Positions 6,773 to 14,510 of a stretch of 34,259 bases of DNA are shown piece after piece. The position numbers and the translations under genes are program-made. Below the pieces are notes generated by a model, which had not been told where the DNA came from, did no database searches, and was given only the letters and a program-made list of their open reading frames with translations. This DNA is from a virus. The DNA lies in IMG/VR virus record IMGVR_UViG_3300036945_000583, positions 1-34,259 of that record; one strand, 5' to 3'. How positions within the stretch are numbered: position 1 is the first letter of the stretch; the number at the start of each line of letters is the position of its first letter.

Positions 6773-8610
6773 TATCCTAAACCTAATTGTCCGCCTAAAC
6801 GTCTATTTGCGTTTAACGTATTACTTAAAACTCCTATTAATCGTTGCCCTGATATTTCAAAAACAACTGTTCCGCCACCGTCACCACGTGAAGTAAATCC
6901 GCTACTTGAAAAACTTTGATTGTTTGCCCCTGAACCGCTTCCGCTTGATACACCACCGCCACCACCTATAGAGCTTCCTATAGATTTTGATTTGCTACTA
7001 AAGAATGAACCCAAAGCAACTAAAGCGACACCCGCACCAATCGCTACGGCAGGGTTAAGAGATTTTAAAGCCGTTTTAATAGCTAATAAACCAACTCCGA
7101 CCTGAATAGCCATTTTACCCATTTGTACTAATAAACTACCTAAAGAATCTAATAATGATGCGCCAATAGCTTGTAATACATCGCCACCGTTTGCCAAAGC
7201 ATCTCCTATAGCAGTTCCTAAACCTGAAAAGGCATCTGTTATTGAAGTAGAAATAATGTTGCTTATATTTGCACTAAATTCTTTAAAAGTATCTTCTATT
7301 TCTTTTAATTTAGCTCTTGCCTTTGCACCCGCTTCATCAGGCACTAAATTCATTTGAAGCAAAGGAGAGTTATATTTAAATTGTAATTCAGAAAGAAAAG
7401 TGTCTATTTCTTTTACTACAGTTTCGTCTTTTTTGAACTTGAATTTTATTTCTTCTTCTTTTACCTTTTTACTTTTTAACGTTTTAGGCGTTTCTTTTTC
7501 TAATTCAATAGATGCTTTTGTGCTTTCTTGTACGGCTGTAGTATATTTATTTTGCCAAGCAGTATTTTGTATTAATTGTAATCTTATATCTTTTATAGCA
7601 TTAGAAGAAGTAACAGCACCCGCTACATCAAAAATACTAGCTCGTTTTTTAAATGGGTCTAATAATTGAAAAGCATCACCACCCTTTAAAACTTCTTCTC
7701 TATATTTTCTAGCTTCAACAGCAGTTAATTTATAATTCTTAATAAGTGAAGTAATTTCATTATTAAGTTTATTATTTAACTTTAATTCTTCATTTGCTAG
7801 CTCGCCTAATTTTGAACTAAAAGCACTAGCTTTAGCTCGTTCAATTATAGCAGTTGTTAATTCCTTAACTGTACCTGTAAGATTTCCATTTAATATATTT
7901 TCAGTACTTAAATTAGCAAAATACGCAGGAAATTCTTTTTGTAGATTTTGAACAGCTATTAATCTTTTTTCTCTGCTTAATGTATCATTCTGCGCGACGG
8001 CAACTAAGGCTTTCATATTTGCTATTTCAGCACCCGAATTTTTAGCAGCTTCTTCTGTCGCTTGTTGCATACTTCTAGTAAGACCGTCAAAATTACCTGT
8101 TATCTTATCTATAACATCGCCAACACTTAAGCCTGATTGTGCAAGTAACGTCAATCCTGTAGTAAGTAAAGAAACCCCTAATAAAATACCACCTGTTCCA
8201 GCTATTGATGATGCTAAAGCTTTTAATGCACCACCAGTTGACCCTGTAGCTTGTTTTAAGTATCCAAAACTTTCAACGGTTGCAGTAATGTTGTTTCCTA
8301 TACCTATAATTCCAAAAGGCGCATCTTGTGCGATACGTGAAAACTGCATTAATGCGTTACCACCGTTAGCAACTTTCGGAGCCATTGCGCCAAAACTTGC
8401 ACCCGTATCTTTTACAGTAGATTTAAGAGTGTTTAAATTGTTTTTGGCATCTTTTATTTGGGCATTTATTTCAGTAGTATCTAAGCCTAATTTAAGTCTG
8501 TCAAGTTTAACCTTAGACAATTCCTTAATATCAAACTCAACTTCTTGTATTTTCTTTTGAAAATCGGCAATGTCCGCCCCTATTTGTACTTCTAATTTTC
8601 CGCCTGCCAT
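6772..8610 (-). CDS. Tail tape measure protein
   Basis: 612 residues. It has an N-terminal helical/coiled-coil domain (1-75), a low-complexity Gly/Ala/Ser central part with hydrophobic segments (about 105-165 and 490-560), and a Gly/Ser-rich region near 560-590 before a short C-terminal tail. The motif ALMQFSRIAQDAPFGIIGIGNN at about 87-108 is typical of Bacteroidetes phage tape measure proteins. It sets tail length and is ejected with the DNA. At roughly 1.5 angstrom per residue it would give a tail near 90 nm. It follows the assembly-chaperone genes, as expected. Confidence 0.88.
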   Translation of the reverse strand: MAGGKLEVQIGADIADFQKKIQEVEFDIKELSKVKLDRLKLGLDTTEINAQIKDAKNNLNTLKSTVKDTGASFGAMAPKVANGGNALMQFSRIAQDAPFGIIGIGNNITATVESFGYLKQATGSTGGALKALASSIAGTGGILLGVSLLTTGLTLLAQSGLSVGDVIDKITGNFDGLTRSMQQATEEAAKNSGAEIANMKALVAVAQNDTLSREKRLIAVQNLQKEFPAYFANLSTENILNGNLTGTVKELTTAIIERAKASAFSSKLGELANEELKLNNKLNNEITSLIKNYKLTAVEARKYREEVLKGGDAFQLLDPFKKRASIFDVAGAVTSSNAIKDIRLQLIQNTAWQNKYTTAVQESTKASIELEKETPKTLKSKKVKEEEIKFKFKKDETVVKEIDTFLSELQFKYNSPLLQMNLVPDEAGAKARAKLKEIEDTFKEFSANISNIISTSITDAFSGLGTAIGDALANGGDVLQAIGASLLDSLGSLLVQMGKMAIQVGVGLLAIKTALKSLNPAVAIGAGVALVALGSFFSSKSKSIGSSIGGGGGVSSGSGSGANNQSFSSSGFTSRGDGGGTVVFEISGQRLIGVLSNTLNANRRLGGQLGLG

Positions 8611-8616
8611 TTTAAA

Positions 8617-8967
8617 TTAGGTATTAGTTTGTATCTTTTCCTGATACTTAATATATTCTTTTATAAACCGTTGTCTATGTTCGTCTGTTATACCATTAGA
8701 ATGTCTTTTATCGTCATTTAAAGGTAAAAACAACTCTTTACGTTTAGCCATCTTTTTAGGGTCTTGATGCGGTGCTACATACGTTATCCACATTAACTCC
8801 CTTTGCATTTTCCACTTATATAAATCCTGTCTTTTATAAGCAAAAAGTCGAATTTGAAACTCCGCCCACGTCATTTCGTAAACCGCTTCCAAACTCGACA
8901 ATCCTAATTCACCAATGGCAAATGAAATTACATCTTCCGCCCAGTTTATTTTTTCGTTACTTTTTTT
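8617..8967 (-). CDS. Tail assembly chaperone, frameshifted C-terminal part (GT-type)
   Basis: This frame has no ATG near its start; the first candidate is TTG at 8901. It is open upstream to a TAA at 8970-8968 inside the A-run region of the preceding gene. Slipping -1 on the A9 run (8969-8961) would join residues up to K112 of the upstream protein to SNEKINWAEDVISFAIGELG and then the 94-residue segment seen here, giving a 226-residue fusion. This reproduces the lambda G/GT arrangement of tail assembly chaperones. The segment is helical and basic (YKWKMQRELMWITY). Alternatively it is started separately at TTG 8901. Confidence 0.65.
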   Translation of the reverse strand, partial: KKSNEKINWAEDVISFAIGELGLSSLEAVYEMTWAEFQIRLFAYKRQDLYKWKMQRELMWITYVAPHQDPKKMAKRKELFLPLNDDKRHSNGITDEHRQRFIKEYIKYQEKIQTNT

Positions 8968-9296
8968 TTATCACTTTCGTCTTTAGGCACATCTTTAACT
9001 AACGATTGTCTAAACGCTGTAAAAAAGTCAATAATTACAGTATCGTCCATTCCTATTTCGTCAATCCAATCAGCTACATCGAAAGCATCAAAAGGCGCAT
9101 TTTCATTTTTACGAACGTAACCCCAAGCTAACGAATAATACATAATTAACGGCATCCATTTAAAAGGATTGTTAACTAATTTCTCGTCAATCTCATTTAT
9201 CCCGATGTTTTCCTTTTCAAGTAAATTACCTAAAAAACCTAAACCAAAATAAAATGTACGCTCCTCGTTTCCAAAATTCAGTTTAATTTGTTTCAT
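8946..9296 (-). CDS. Tail assembly chaperone (G-type)
   Basis: 116 residues. The position between the major tail protein and the tape measure gene, the acidic-helical composition and the basic Lys-rich tail (SDKKKVTKK) fit the G protein of siphovirus tail assembly chaperones, which hold the tape measure protein before tube polymerisation. Its end carries the run of nine A residues proposed as the slippery site. The start overlaps the major tail protein stop by one base. Confidence 0.7.
   Translation of the reverse strand: MKQIKLNFGNEERTFYFGLGFLGNLLEKENIGINEIDEKLVNNPFKWMPLIMYYSLAWGYVRKNENAPFDAFDVADWIDEIGMDDTVIIDFFTAFRQSLVKDVPKDESDKKKVTKK
8961..8969 (-). other. Candidate -1 programmed frameshift site (A9)
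   Basis: On the minus strand the codons GAT AAA AAA AAA GTA contain the heptamer A AAA AAA in the right phase. A -1 slip leads into the frame of the next gene, which is open from here to 8617 and lacks an ATG. The stop of the zero frame is at 8948-8946. Confidence 0.6.
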
Positions 9297-9739
9297 TAGT
9301 CGTTAGGGTCAGTTAATACTATCGCACCGTCACCGTCTAAAGTAGCCGAAAAAGTTGTAACCTCATCACCGCTTCCAAAGTCTGCTGATAAGTCAGTAAT
9401 GTAAGCCTCACCGTAATACTTAACAGACGTAGCATCGTCAACGTTTGTGTCTAATTTCCAAGTTACCAAAGTTTTTGCTTGTTGCAATAAAAACAATGCA
9501 TCGTGTGAAGCCTTTGCAGTATCACCGCCTACAGTAGTTGTATCGATGTATTCGCCCTCTGCATCGATTGAATAATTAAATTGTCCTGCCGTTTTCTTAA
9601 CAACGCCCGGAAAACATTTAGTGGTACTTTCGATTACTGAAAGCGTTGTATTTAAACTGTTTGAAGTCAAACAAGCGATAGGCTTGTATGCTGAAGTATC
9701 CCAAATGTATAAAATACCTTTTTCACCTCTTATACTCAT
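9296..9739 (-). CDS. Major tail (tube) protein
   Basis: 147 residues, preceded by its own late promoter and placed between the tail terminator and the assembly chaperones, the normal place for the tail tube subunit. It starts MSIRGEKGILYIWDTSAYKP and contains CLTSNS, TTTVGG, ASHDALFLLQQ, YYGEAYITDL and TTFSATLDGDGAI. It should polymerise into the DNA-conducting tube. A diverged copy lies at 4003-4521. Confidence 0.8.
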   Translation of the reverse strand: MSIRGEKGILYIWDTSAYKPIACLTSNSLNTTLSVIESTTKCFPGVVKKTAGQFNYSIDAEGEYIDTTTVGGDTAKASHDALFLLQQAKTLVTWKLDTNVDDATSVKYYGEAYITDLSADFGSGDEVTTFSATLDGDGAIVLTDPND

Positions 9740-9773
9740 AATTTCTATTTATTTATAAATTAATAATTTCTTT

Positions 9774-9808
9774 CAAAGATAACAATTTTATTTATAATCA
9801 TTCTAAAT
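9774..9808 (-). promoter_or_regulatory. Late promoter: palindrome 9790-9808 + TATCTTTG 9781-9774
   Basis: The palindrome lies 8 bp upstream of TATCTTTG, with no TTTG -33 box. The major tail protein starts 34 bases further on, so this transcript has a short AT-rich leader. Confidence 0.75.
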
Positions 9809-9820
9809 AATTAAAAATAT

Positions 9821-10222
9821 TTATTCAAGAGTTAAAATAACCCTGATAAAACTTCTAAATACTGATTGTGTTGATGTTGTAGTGTTTATGTTAGAAGGGA
9901 ATTCATAACGTCTATTTTTAACAGTAAATCCTTCTACTTCAATATTTTCGATTAAAGCCATTATAGTGTCTTCCATTTGGTCGTTAGCTAATCTACTCCC
10001 AACATTTCCTGCACCATTATAAATGCAAACTAAATCTAACAAAGTATATGAAATCCATTGATAACTACATTTAGTGTTTTTGTCAATTTCTTTGTCTTGA
10101 GTTGATATAAGTACATATTGATTTGGATTTGAATCACCTGTAACTTGTGTATCAAAACAAGGATAATCATTTTTTATTGCTTCAAATAAAGCTCTTCTAA
10201 CGTATTTATTTGGATTTACCAT
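9821..10222 (-). CDS. Tail terminator / tail completion protein
   Basis: 133 residues, between the gp10-like neck protein and the major tail protein. Its features fit the DUF3168/gpU-like group: VRRALFEAIKNDYP at the N terminus, then a QYVLISTQDKEID strand and a C-terminal SVFRSFIRVILTLE. In this position the product usually caps the tail tube and sets its junction to the head. Its start overlaps the preceding gene by 17 bases. The family call is by pattern and gene order. Confidence 0.65.
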   Translation of the reverse strand: MVNPNKYVRRALFEAIKNDYPCFDTQVTGDSNPNQYVLISTQDKEIDKNTKCSYQWISYTLLDLVCIYNGAGNVGSRLANDQMEDTIMALIENIEVEGFTVKNRRYEFPSNINTTTSTQSVFRSFIRVILTLE

Positions 10223-10640
10223 ATTTGCCTAATACTTTTTTCAATTTTTCTACATACTCAATCCTGCCACGCAATAATGCTGGATATAAAAACGGTCTTG
10301 CTCTTAGATTTACTTGTTTTATTCCTTTGCCTTTAAACTTTATAGCTTGTTCTTTCAACTCGTTAGGTACTTCAACTAAACCACCTGTACCAAACTCAAC
10401 AAAAGGGGCGTAAGGTGCTAAAACTCCACCAGCTTCAATAGACCAATTTAAATCATTATCTTTTACTGCTTGTATAGATTGCGCTAATTTCCCCGTGTCA
10501 GTTGTGCTGTTTGCATTAGATTTAGCGTACTTCTCAATATTACGTGCCGTTAATTCAGTAACTCCTGCAATATCCTTTTCAGCTTCTTTACCGTATTTAC
10601 GCAAATTTGATAAAACACTATTTAAACCTTTTATCTCCAT
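10206..10640 (-). CDS. HK97 gp10-like neck / head-tail joining protein
   Basis: 144 residues matching the HK97 gp10 family: a helical N terminus (EIKGLNSVLSNLRKYGKEAE), the TGKLAQSIQ segment, the characteristic APYAPFVEFGTG at about 75-86 and ARPFLYPALLRG near 114-125. Such proteins lie between head closure and tail terminator and help join head and tail. The start overlaps the end of the upstream gene by one base. Confidence 0.85.
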   Translation of the reverse strand: MEIKGLNSVLSNLRKYGKEAEKDIAGVTELTARNIEKYAKSNANSTTDTGKLAQSIQAVKDNDLNWSIEAGGVLAPYAPFVEFGTGGLVEVPNELKEQAIKFKGKGIKQVNLRARPFLYPALLRGRIEYVEKLKKVLGKYGKSK

Positions 10641-10966
10641 TATTCTCTTTGAGTGGCTAATATTTCAACGTCAATATTATCTAAATCAACATTTAACAAA
10701 CTATCAATATTGTAAATTAAACCATTATATTTTATGAAATTATCTTTAATAGAAATTTCTAAATTATATCTATTTCTGACAATAAAAACAGTATTTACTA
10801 AATTATCATTTTGTCCGTTTTCGTTTAACCTACTTGACTTTCTTGTTTCAACATACGCCCACATCGTGAAATCTAACGCAGTAGTTACTGTGTTCCCACT
10901 ATAGTCATCAGGAACTCTTGTCGTTTTCCAAACTTCTATTTGCTTTGTGTACTTACGTGCTAACAT
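10640..10966 (-). CDS. Head closure / head-tail adaptor protein
   Basis: 108 residues. A beta-rich fold with KQIEVWKTTRVPDDYSGNTV at the start, a central MWAYVETRKSSR and a C-terminal DVEILATQRE matches the phage head-tail joining (SPP1 gp16/HK97 gp7-like) group. It should seal the connector after DNA packaging. One-base overlaps on both sides show tight translational coupling with its neighbours. Confidence 0.75.
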   Translation of the reverse strand: MLARKYTKQIEVWKTTRVPDDYSGNTVTTALDFTMWAYVETRKSSRLNENGQNDNLVNTVFIVRNRYNLEISIKDNFIKYNGLIYNIDSLLNVDLDNIDVEILATQRE

Positions 10967-11427
10967 TATATAAATCGTCTGTTTACGTCAATAGCTTGTA
11001 TAACTGACAAAGGTATCAACGTTGTATTGGTTTGTTTTTCTCCTTCATAAAACCAAACTTTAATAATTTGCAATGCTGCATCTATCAACTCGCTTGGTAT
11101 ATCGTCAACACTTGTATAACCGATTGTTAAAGTAACCATATCGTTAACCGTTGGCACAATAGCGTAAAGTTGTCTATAAACTATATCTAAATCAGTTTCC
11201 GAGTTGTCAATAGGGTAATCATACACTTTAACCTGCTGAACTAAAGCGCAATCTTTATAGTAAACTTTATCACGTGTTTTAAATATGTGATTTGTTCGTT
11301 TTTCAATAAACGACAAAGCCGAGTTAATCATTTGCGTGATTTCATCGTCTGTAACGGTTTGTCCGTCATCTATTCGCAAATATAACTTTGCTTGTTCTAA
11401 ACTAATAACATCGGTGTAATTTGTCAT
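10966..11427 (-). CDS. Head-tail connector (gp6-like)
   Basis: 153 residues with the typical gp6-like connector start: VISLEQAKLYLRIDDGQTVTDDEITQMINSALSFIEKRTNH, an all-helical segment, followed by a beta part (KVYYKD...YDYPI) and a C-terminal helix containing LIDAALQIIKVWFYEGE. It would form the ring below the portal. Its ATG overlaps the stop of the small upstream gene (ATGA). Confidence 0.85.
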   Translation of the reverse strand: MTNYTDVISLEQAKLYLRIDDGQTVTDDEITQMINSALSFIEKRTNHIFKTRDKVYYKDCALVQQVKVYDYPIDNSETDLDIVYRQLYAIVPTVNDMVTLTIGYTSVDDIPSELIDAALQIIKVWFYEGEKQTNTTLIPLSVIQAIDVNRRFI

Positions 11428-11585
11428 TTTTCTTTTGGTGCTTTTGGCTCTTTTACTTTCAATTCAATTAAACCCTCTTTAGCCTTTTCTTTAGCTTCAG
11501 TTTCAGTTAATTCGATTTCATCGCCTACTTTATAACATGTTTGATTTGATAGCTTATAAAAGCTTTTAATTACTTTGTATTTCAT
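11424..11585 (-). CDS. Small capsid-region protein (53 aa)
   Basis: A 53-residue frame that fills the gap between the lipoprotein and the connector gene with ATGA/TAATG-type overlaps on both sides: MKYKVIKSFYKL, then KVGDEIELTETEAKEKAKEGLIEL and a Lys/Pro tail. Small proteins with the pattern GDxIxLTxxEAxxLxxxGLI are common just downstream of the major capsid gene in many phages. Function not established. Confidence 0.7.
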   Translation of the reverse strand: MKYKVIKSFYKLSNQTCYKVGDEIELTETEAKEKAKEGLIELKVKEPKAPKEK

Positions 11586-11812
11586 TAGTAACAATATTTT
11601 TCGTTAATATTATACGGTACATTTTGCGGAAATTCAAAATCCATTAATTGACCGTCACAATCGTTTTTTACTTTCAAAATAACTCTACCATCAGGCAAAT
11701 AAGTTTTTTGTTTTATAGTTCCGCAGTTACAATCTAATTGTTCACCTGCATCGATTTCATCTGTGTTACAACCTACTAAGGTTAAAATAGCAATAAATAA
11801 TAGTTTTTTCAT
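11585..11812 (-). CDS. Small phage lipoprotein (moron)
   Basis: 75 residues with a clear lipoprotein signal: MKKLLFIAILTLVGC, cleavage before C15. The mature part is short, acidic and has further Cys residues (CNCG, DCDG, YCY). It sits between the major capsid gene and the connector genes, where no structural gene is expected, and has its own palindrome promoter behind the capsid terminator. Exported phage lipoproteins of this kind can block superinfection, but that role is only inferred here. Confidence 0.75.
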   Translation of the reverse strand: MKKLLFIAILTLVGCNTDEIDAGEQLDCNCGTIKQKTYLPDGRVILKVKNDCDGQLMDFEFPQNVPYNINEKYCY

Positions 11813-11830
11813 AATTTTAGTTTATAAAGT

Positions 11831-11865
11831 CAAAGATATAAAAATTATTTAGATTAATTACAAAT
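11831..11865 (-). promoter_or_regulatory. Late promoter: palindrome 11847-11865 + TATCTTTG 11838-11831
   Basis: A variant palindrome (on the plus strand ATTTAGATTAATTACAAAT) lies 8 bp from the TATCTTTG box. It restarts transcription after the capsid terminator and drives the lipoprotein and connector genes. Confidence 0.75.
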
Positions 11866-11874
11866 AAGCATAAA

Positions 11875-11904
11875 AAAACCCGCTATAATTAAATAACGGG
11901 TTTT
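11875..11904 (-). terminator. Terminator after the major capsid gene
   Basis: AAAACCCG (11875-11882) and CGGGTTTT (11897-11904) form an 8-bp stem. On the minus strand the hairpin is followed by seven T residues. It insulates the capsid unit from the lipoprotein/connector unit. Confidence 0.9.
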
Positions 11905-11922
11905 ATAATTAACTTAAAAATA

Positions 11923-13074
11923 CTAAGTTGTAGCAGTAAAGTCACCGTAAACCAATGCCAAAGGCTGTTCAACGGCTAAAGCAACTTGTGCCTCAATACG
12001 TGCAGTAATGTTGTTGTTTACAAAGTTTGAACCTTCTGTTTCAGAAAACTCTAAAGATAAACCTTCAGTAGTTACTTTGTTAACTCTTGTCCAATCACCT
12101 ACATAGTATTTGTTAGCAGCTAACCAAGTAGCTTTAAATACTTGAACACCTGCAACTCTTAAAACTCCACCCTCATAAGTAACGGCAGACTCTAAATCCA
12201 TTTTCGCAGTTTTCAAAATATCTAAGTAATCAGTAGGTCTAATTACAATACCATTAACCATATAGTTAGCATCTTCTAATTTGCCAATCTCGTTGATAAG
12301 CATTTCAGATTTAGAGCTACCTGTGATAATTTCTGTTGAAGCGGTTGCATCAGCAGCTAATACAGTATTGAAAGCACTATTTTCAGCTTTGAAATAATCT
12401 CTTCTTAACAAATCAGGAATAGCTGAGGTGATATAAGATAAGTTGTTACGCATTTTTTTAGAGTAACGAGCGAAACCTGCAATAAAGTTTGTAGGTACGT
12501 CAACCGCAGTAAAGTCGTAATCTCTTTGAGATTTTGCACTACCTTCAGTTTGAGCAGAAATAGAACCTTCTCCAGCACCTTCAACAGTATAGGTATAAGT
12601 ACCACCGTTAATATTAATGTTTCCTGTTAAGTCAGAAACGTTAACCATTTGAGCGGGAAATTTAACAATATCAAAATTGTAATCTCTTGGCTCTTCACCT
12701 GTAAGGTTTGCAGTAGTCATATTTCCAACTGCCTTCAATCTTACTTTGTTGTTTTCTCCAACTCCTGCAATTTTTTCAGCATTTTCTTTAATCAAACCTT
12801 TGATAGCATCTACATTAGCGGTTGCCTCTGTTTTCGCTTTCTCTTGTAATTTCATATCCAAGCTATCAGCGTGAGATTGTAATTTAGCTAAGTCAGCGTT
12901 GAATTTACCCTCTAACTCCTCACGAACCGATTTGATTTCAGCCTCAAAAGTTGATTTTAAAGAGTTTGTTAATTTTGTTTCAAAAGCATCGATTGCGCTT
13001 TTTACTTCTGTAGCGGTTTTAGTTTCTAATCCGCTTTTAATGTTTGCCAATTCGGCTAATAATTTTTCGTCCAT
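11923..13074 (-). CDS. Major capsid protein, HK97 fold
   Basis: 383 residues. The first ~110 residues are a charged coiled coil (KSGLETKTATEVKSAIDAF...), the delta/scaffold domain that the adjacent protease would remove. The rest fits the HK97-type capsid: RDYDFTAVDVPTNFIAGFARYSKKM, the SYITSAIPDLLRRDYFKAEN spine helix, IVIRPTDYLDILK, and VGDWTRVNKVTTEGLSLEFSE near the C terminus. It forms the shell. It lies two bases downstream of the protease gene and upstream of a strong terminator. Confidence 0.92.
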   Translation of the reverse strand: MDEKLLAELANIKSGLETKTATEVKSAIDAFETKLTNSLKSTFEAEIKSVREELEGKFNADLAKLQSHADSLDMKLQEKAKTEATANVDAIKGLIKENAEKIAGVGENNKVRLKAVGNMTTANLTGEEPRDYNFDIVKFPAQMVNVSDLTGNININGGTYTYTVEGAGEGSISAQTEGSAKSQRDYDFTAVDVPTNFIAGFARYSKKMRNNLSYITSAIPDLLRRDYFKAENSAFNTVLAADATASTEIITGSSKSEMLINEIGKLEDANYMVNGIVIRPTDYLDILKTAKMDLESAVTYEGGVLRVAGVQVFKATWLAANKYYVGDWTRVNKVTTEGLSLEFSETEGSNFVNNNITARIEAQVALAVEQPLALVYGDFTATT

Positions 13075-13076
13075 TT

Positions 13077-13730
13077 TTATTTAATGTTTAACGAGTTTGT
13101 AAATGATTTTAACGTGTCTATAATCGGCTCTAAATTCGGAGTGTCATTCAACGGCTCGTTATCGAGTGATTTTAATAAGTTTTCGATTTGTCTTAGTCTT
13201 TCATCTGAATAATCTAAATCGTATGATTTTTGTATCAATTCCATTAAACCATAATGAGATTTAATAGATTTAATATCCTGAACTGTGCTTAATTGATTTG
13301 CGCCCCAAGAAGATAAAAAAGAATATTCCATCAACTTGTATTCTTTAATAATGCTTTTGTCTTTTTGGTCACGTTGCATAACTCTATATCCTATGCTCAA
13401 TTCAGCATTTAACCCGCTTTCGTGCATTAACTTAATATCGGTAAACATATCTTTACCTAAATCTTTATTAAGGTTAAATTGAGAAGTAGTCAACAATCCA
13501 TAAGTATCTTTAGTATCAATAACCAAAGGCACACCTATCATCATTGTAGGGTTGTGGTCTTTTAATACTCTAATACGTTTAAAGTTTTCGTTTACGGTCT
13601 TATCAAAAGAACCATAAGCCGATACATCGCCATCGCTATCTTTAAAGTTGTAAACGTTAGCGTATGCAGTAACAACGCCTTTTTTCTCATCTAAATCTTT
13701 TAAGTCGTATGATAATTGTTTAAAATCCAT
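13077..13730 (-). CDS. Prohead protease (HK97-type, U35)
   Basis: 217 residues. It has the herpesvirus-protease-like fold typical of phage prohead proteases, with catalytic H59 in LKDHNP and S112 in AELSIGYRV. It should cut off the capsid delta domain and itself during maturation. The C-terminal ~60 residues are a helical tail (SDERLRQIENLLKSL) that may serve as a scaffold contact. The -7 box ends four bases before the ATG, so the transcript is probably leaderless. Confidence 0.9.
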   Translation of the reverse strand: MDFKQLSYDLKDLDEKKGVVTAYANVYNFKDSDGDVSAYGSFDKTVNENFKRIRVLKDHNPTMMIGVPLVIDTKDTYGLLTTSQFNLNKDLGKDMFTDIKLMHESGLNAELSIGYRVMQRDQKDKSIIKEYKLMEYSFLSSWGANQLSTVQDIKSIKSHYGLMELIQKSYDLDYSDERLRQIENLLKSLDNEPLNDTPNLEPIIDTLKSFTNSLNIK

Positions 13731-13734
13731 AATG

Positions 13735-13769
13735 CAAATATATATAAATTATTTATAATCATTCTAAAT
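13735..13769 (-). promoter_or_regulatory. Late promoter: palindrome 13751-13769 + TATATTTG 13742-13735
   Basis: The palindrome overlaps the stop codon (13766-13764) of the upstream head gene and lies 8 bp from the TATATTTG box. There is no TTTG -33 box. It drives the protease and capsid genes. Confidence 0.75.
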
Positions 13770-14510
13770 AAGAATGTTTTTTTTTCTTATTGGCAAACCG
13801 TCGGCATCTTCTTTGATTGTAAATACTATTTTACAACGGCAATTAATTATATTTCCCGCTGCGCCATTTGGGTCACCTGGATATTCTAATTCCTCACCAC
13901 CGACAAAAAAAGGTTGCAAAGCATCTACTTTCACACCGTTCATATCTAAATGATCAAAAGGTGATTTAGGCGGTCTACGTGTTCTATTGTCTTGTGCGCT
14001 TATCCAAGTTTTTTCCAATTCGTATTCGCTATCCTGAGCAGCTAATAAAGTAGCTAAATTAGTAGCGGTTGTTGTTTCAGTTCGTGCAATTCTCAAAGCC
14101 TGTGCCTTAAACCACCCGAATTTATTTTGCAGGTTTCGTGTAATATCGGCAACTGATAAATTATTTTCGTAACCGTCAGCAATTACTTTTATAATGCTTT
14201 CTATTAACGTTTGATGTACTGATACAATTCGTATACCTGCGTTTGTTTGTAACCATTGAGATATAATTATATCAAAATTAATTTCATTCTTTAATTGCTT
14301 GGCAGTACGTTTATATTGCGCACCTATTAAAAGAGTATAAATCTCTTTGTACATCTCTTTAATTTGACTTTCGGTAACGTTTCCTGCAATTAGTTCAGGA
14401 TAGGTAAGACGTGCCATATTGCCAAATTTAATGTTATTGACAATAGCCAAAACATTACGCCTAACAACTCTATAGGCTTGTATTTCTTGTCTTATCCTAA
14501 GCTTGTCCAT
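13764..14510 (-). CDS. Mu gpF-like minor head protein
   Basis: 248 residues. The C-terminal half carries the phage Mu gpF/SPP1 gp7 head morphogenesis pattern: ARTETTTATNLATL near 140-153, EKTWISAQDNRTRRPPKSPFDHLDMNGVKV, then FVGGEELEYPGDPNGAAGNIINCRCKIVF. The N-terminal half is helical. This protein family binds portal and scaffold during head assembly. It overlaps the portal end by 14 bases, the normal portal-gpF gene order. Confidence 0.88.
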   Translation of the reverse strand: MDKLRIRQEIQAYRVVRRNVLAIVNNIKFGNMARLTYPELIAGNVTESQIKEMYKEIYTLLIGAQYKRTAKQLKNEINFDIIISQWLQTNAGIRIVSVHQTLIESIIKVIADGYENNLSVADITRNLQNKFGWFKAQALRIARTETTTATNLATLLAAQDSEYELEKTWISAQDNRTRRPPKSPFDHLDMNGVKVDALQPFFVGGEELEYPGDPNGAAGNIINCRCKIVFTIKEDADGLPIRKKNILI

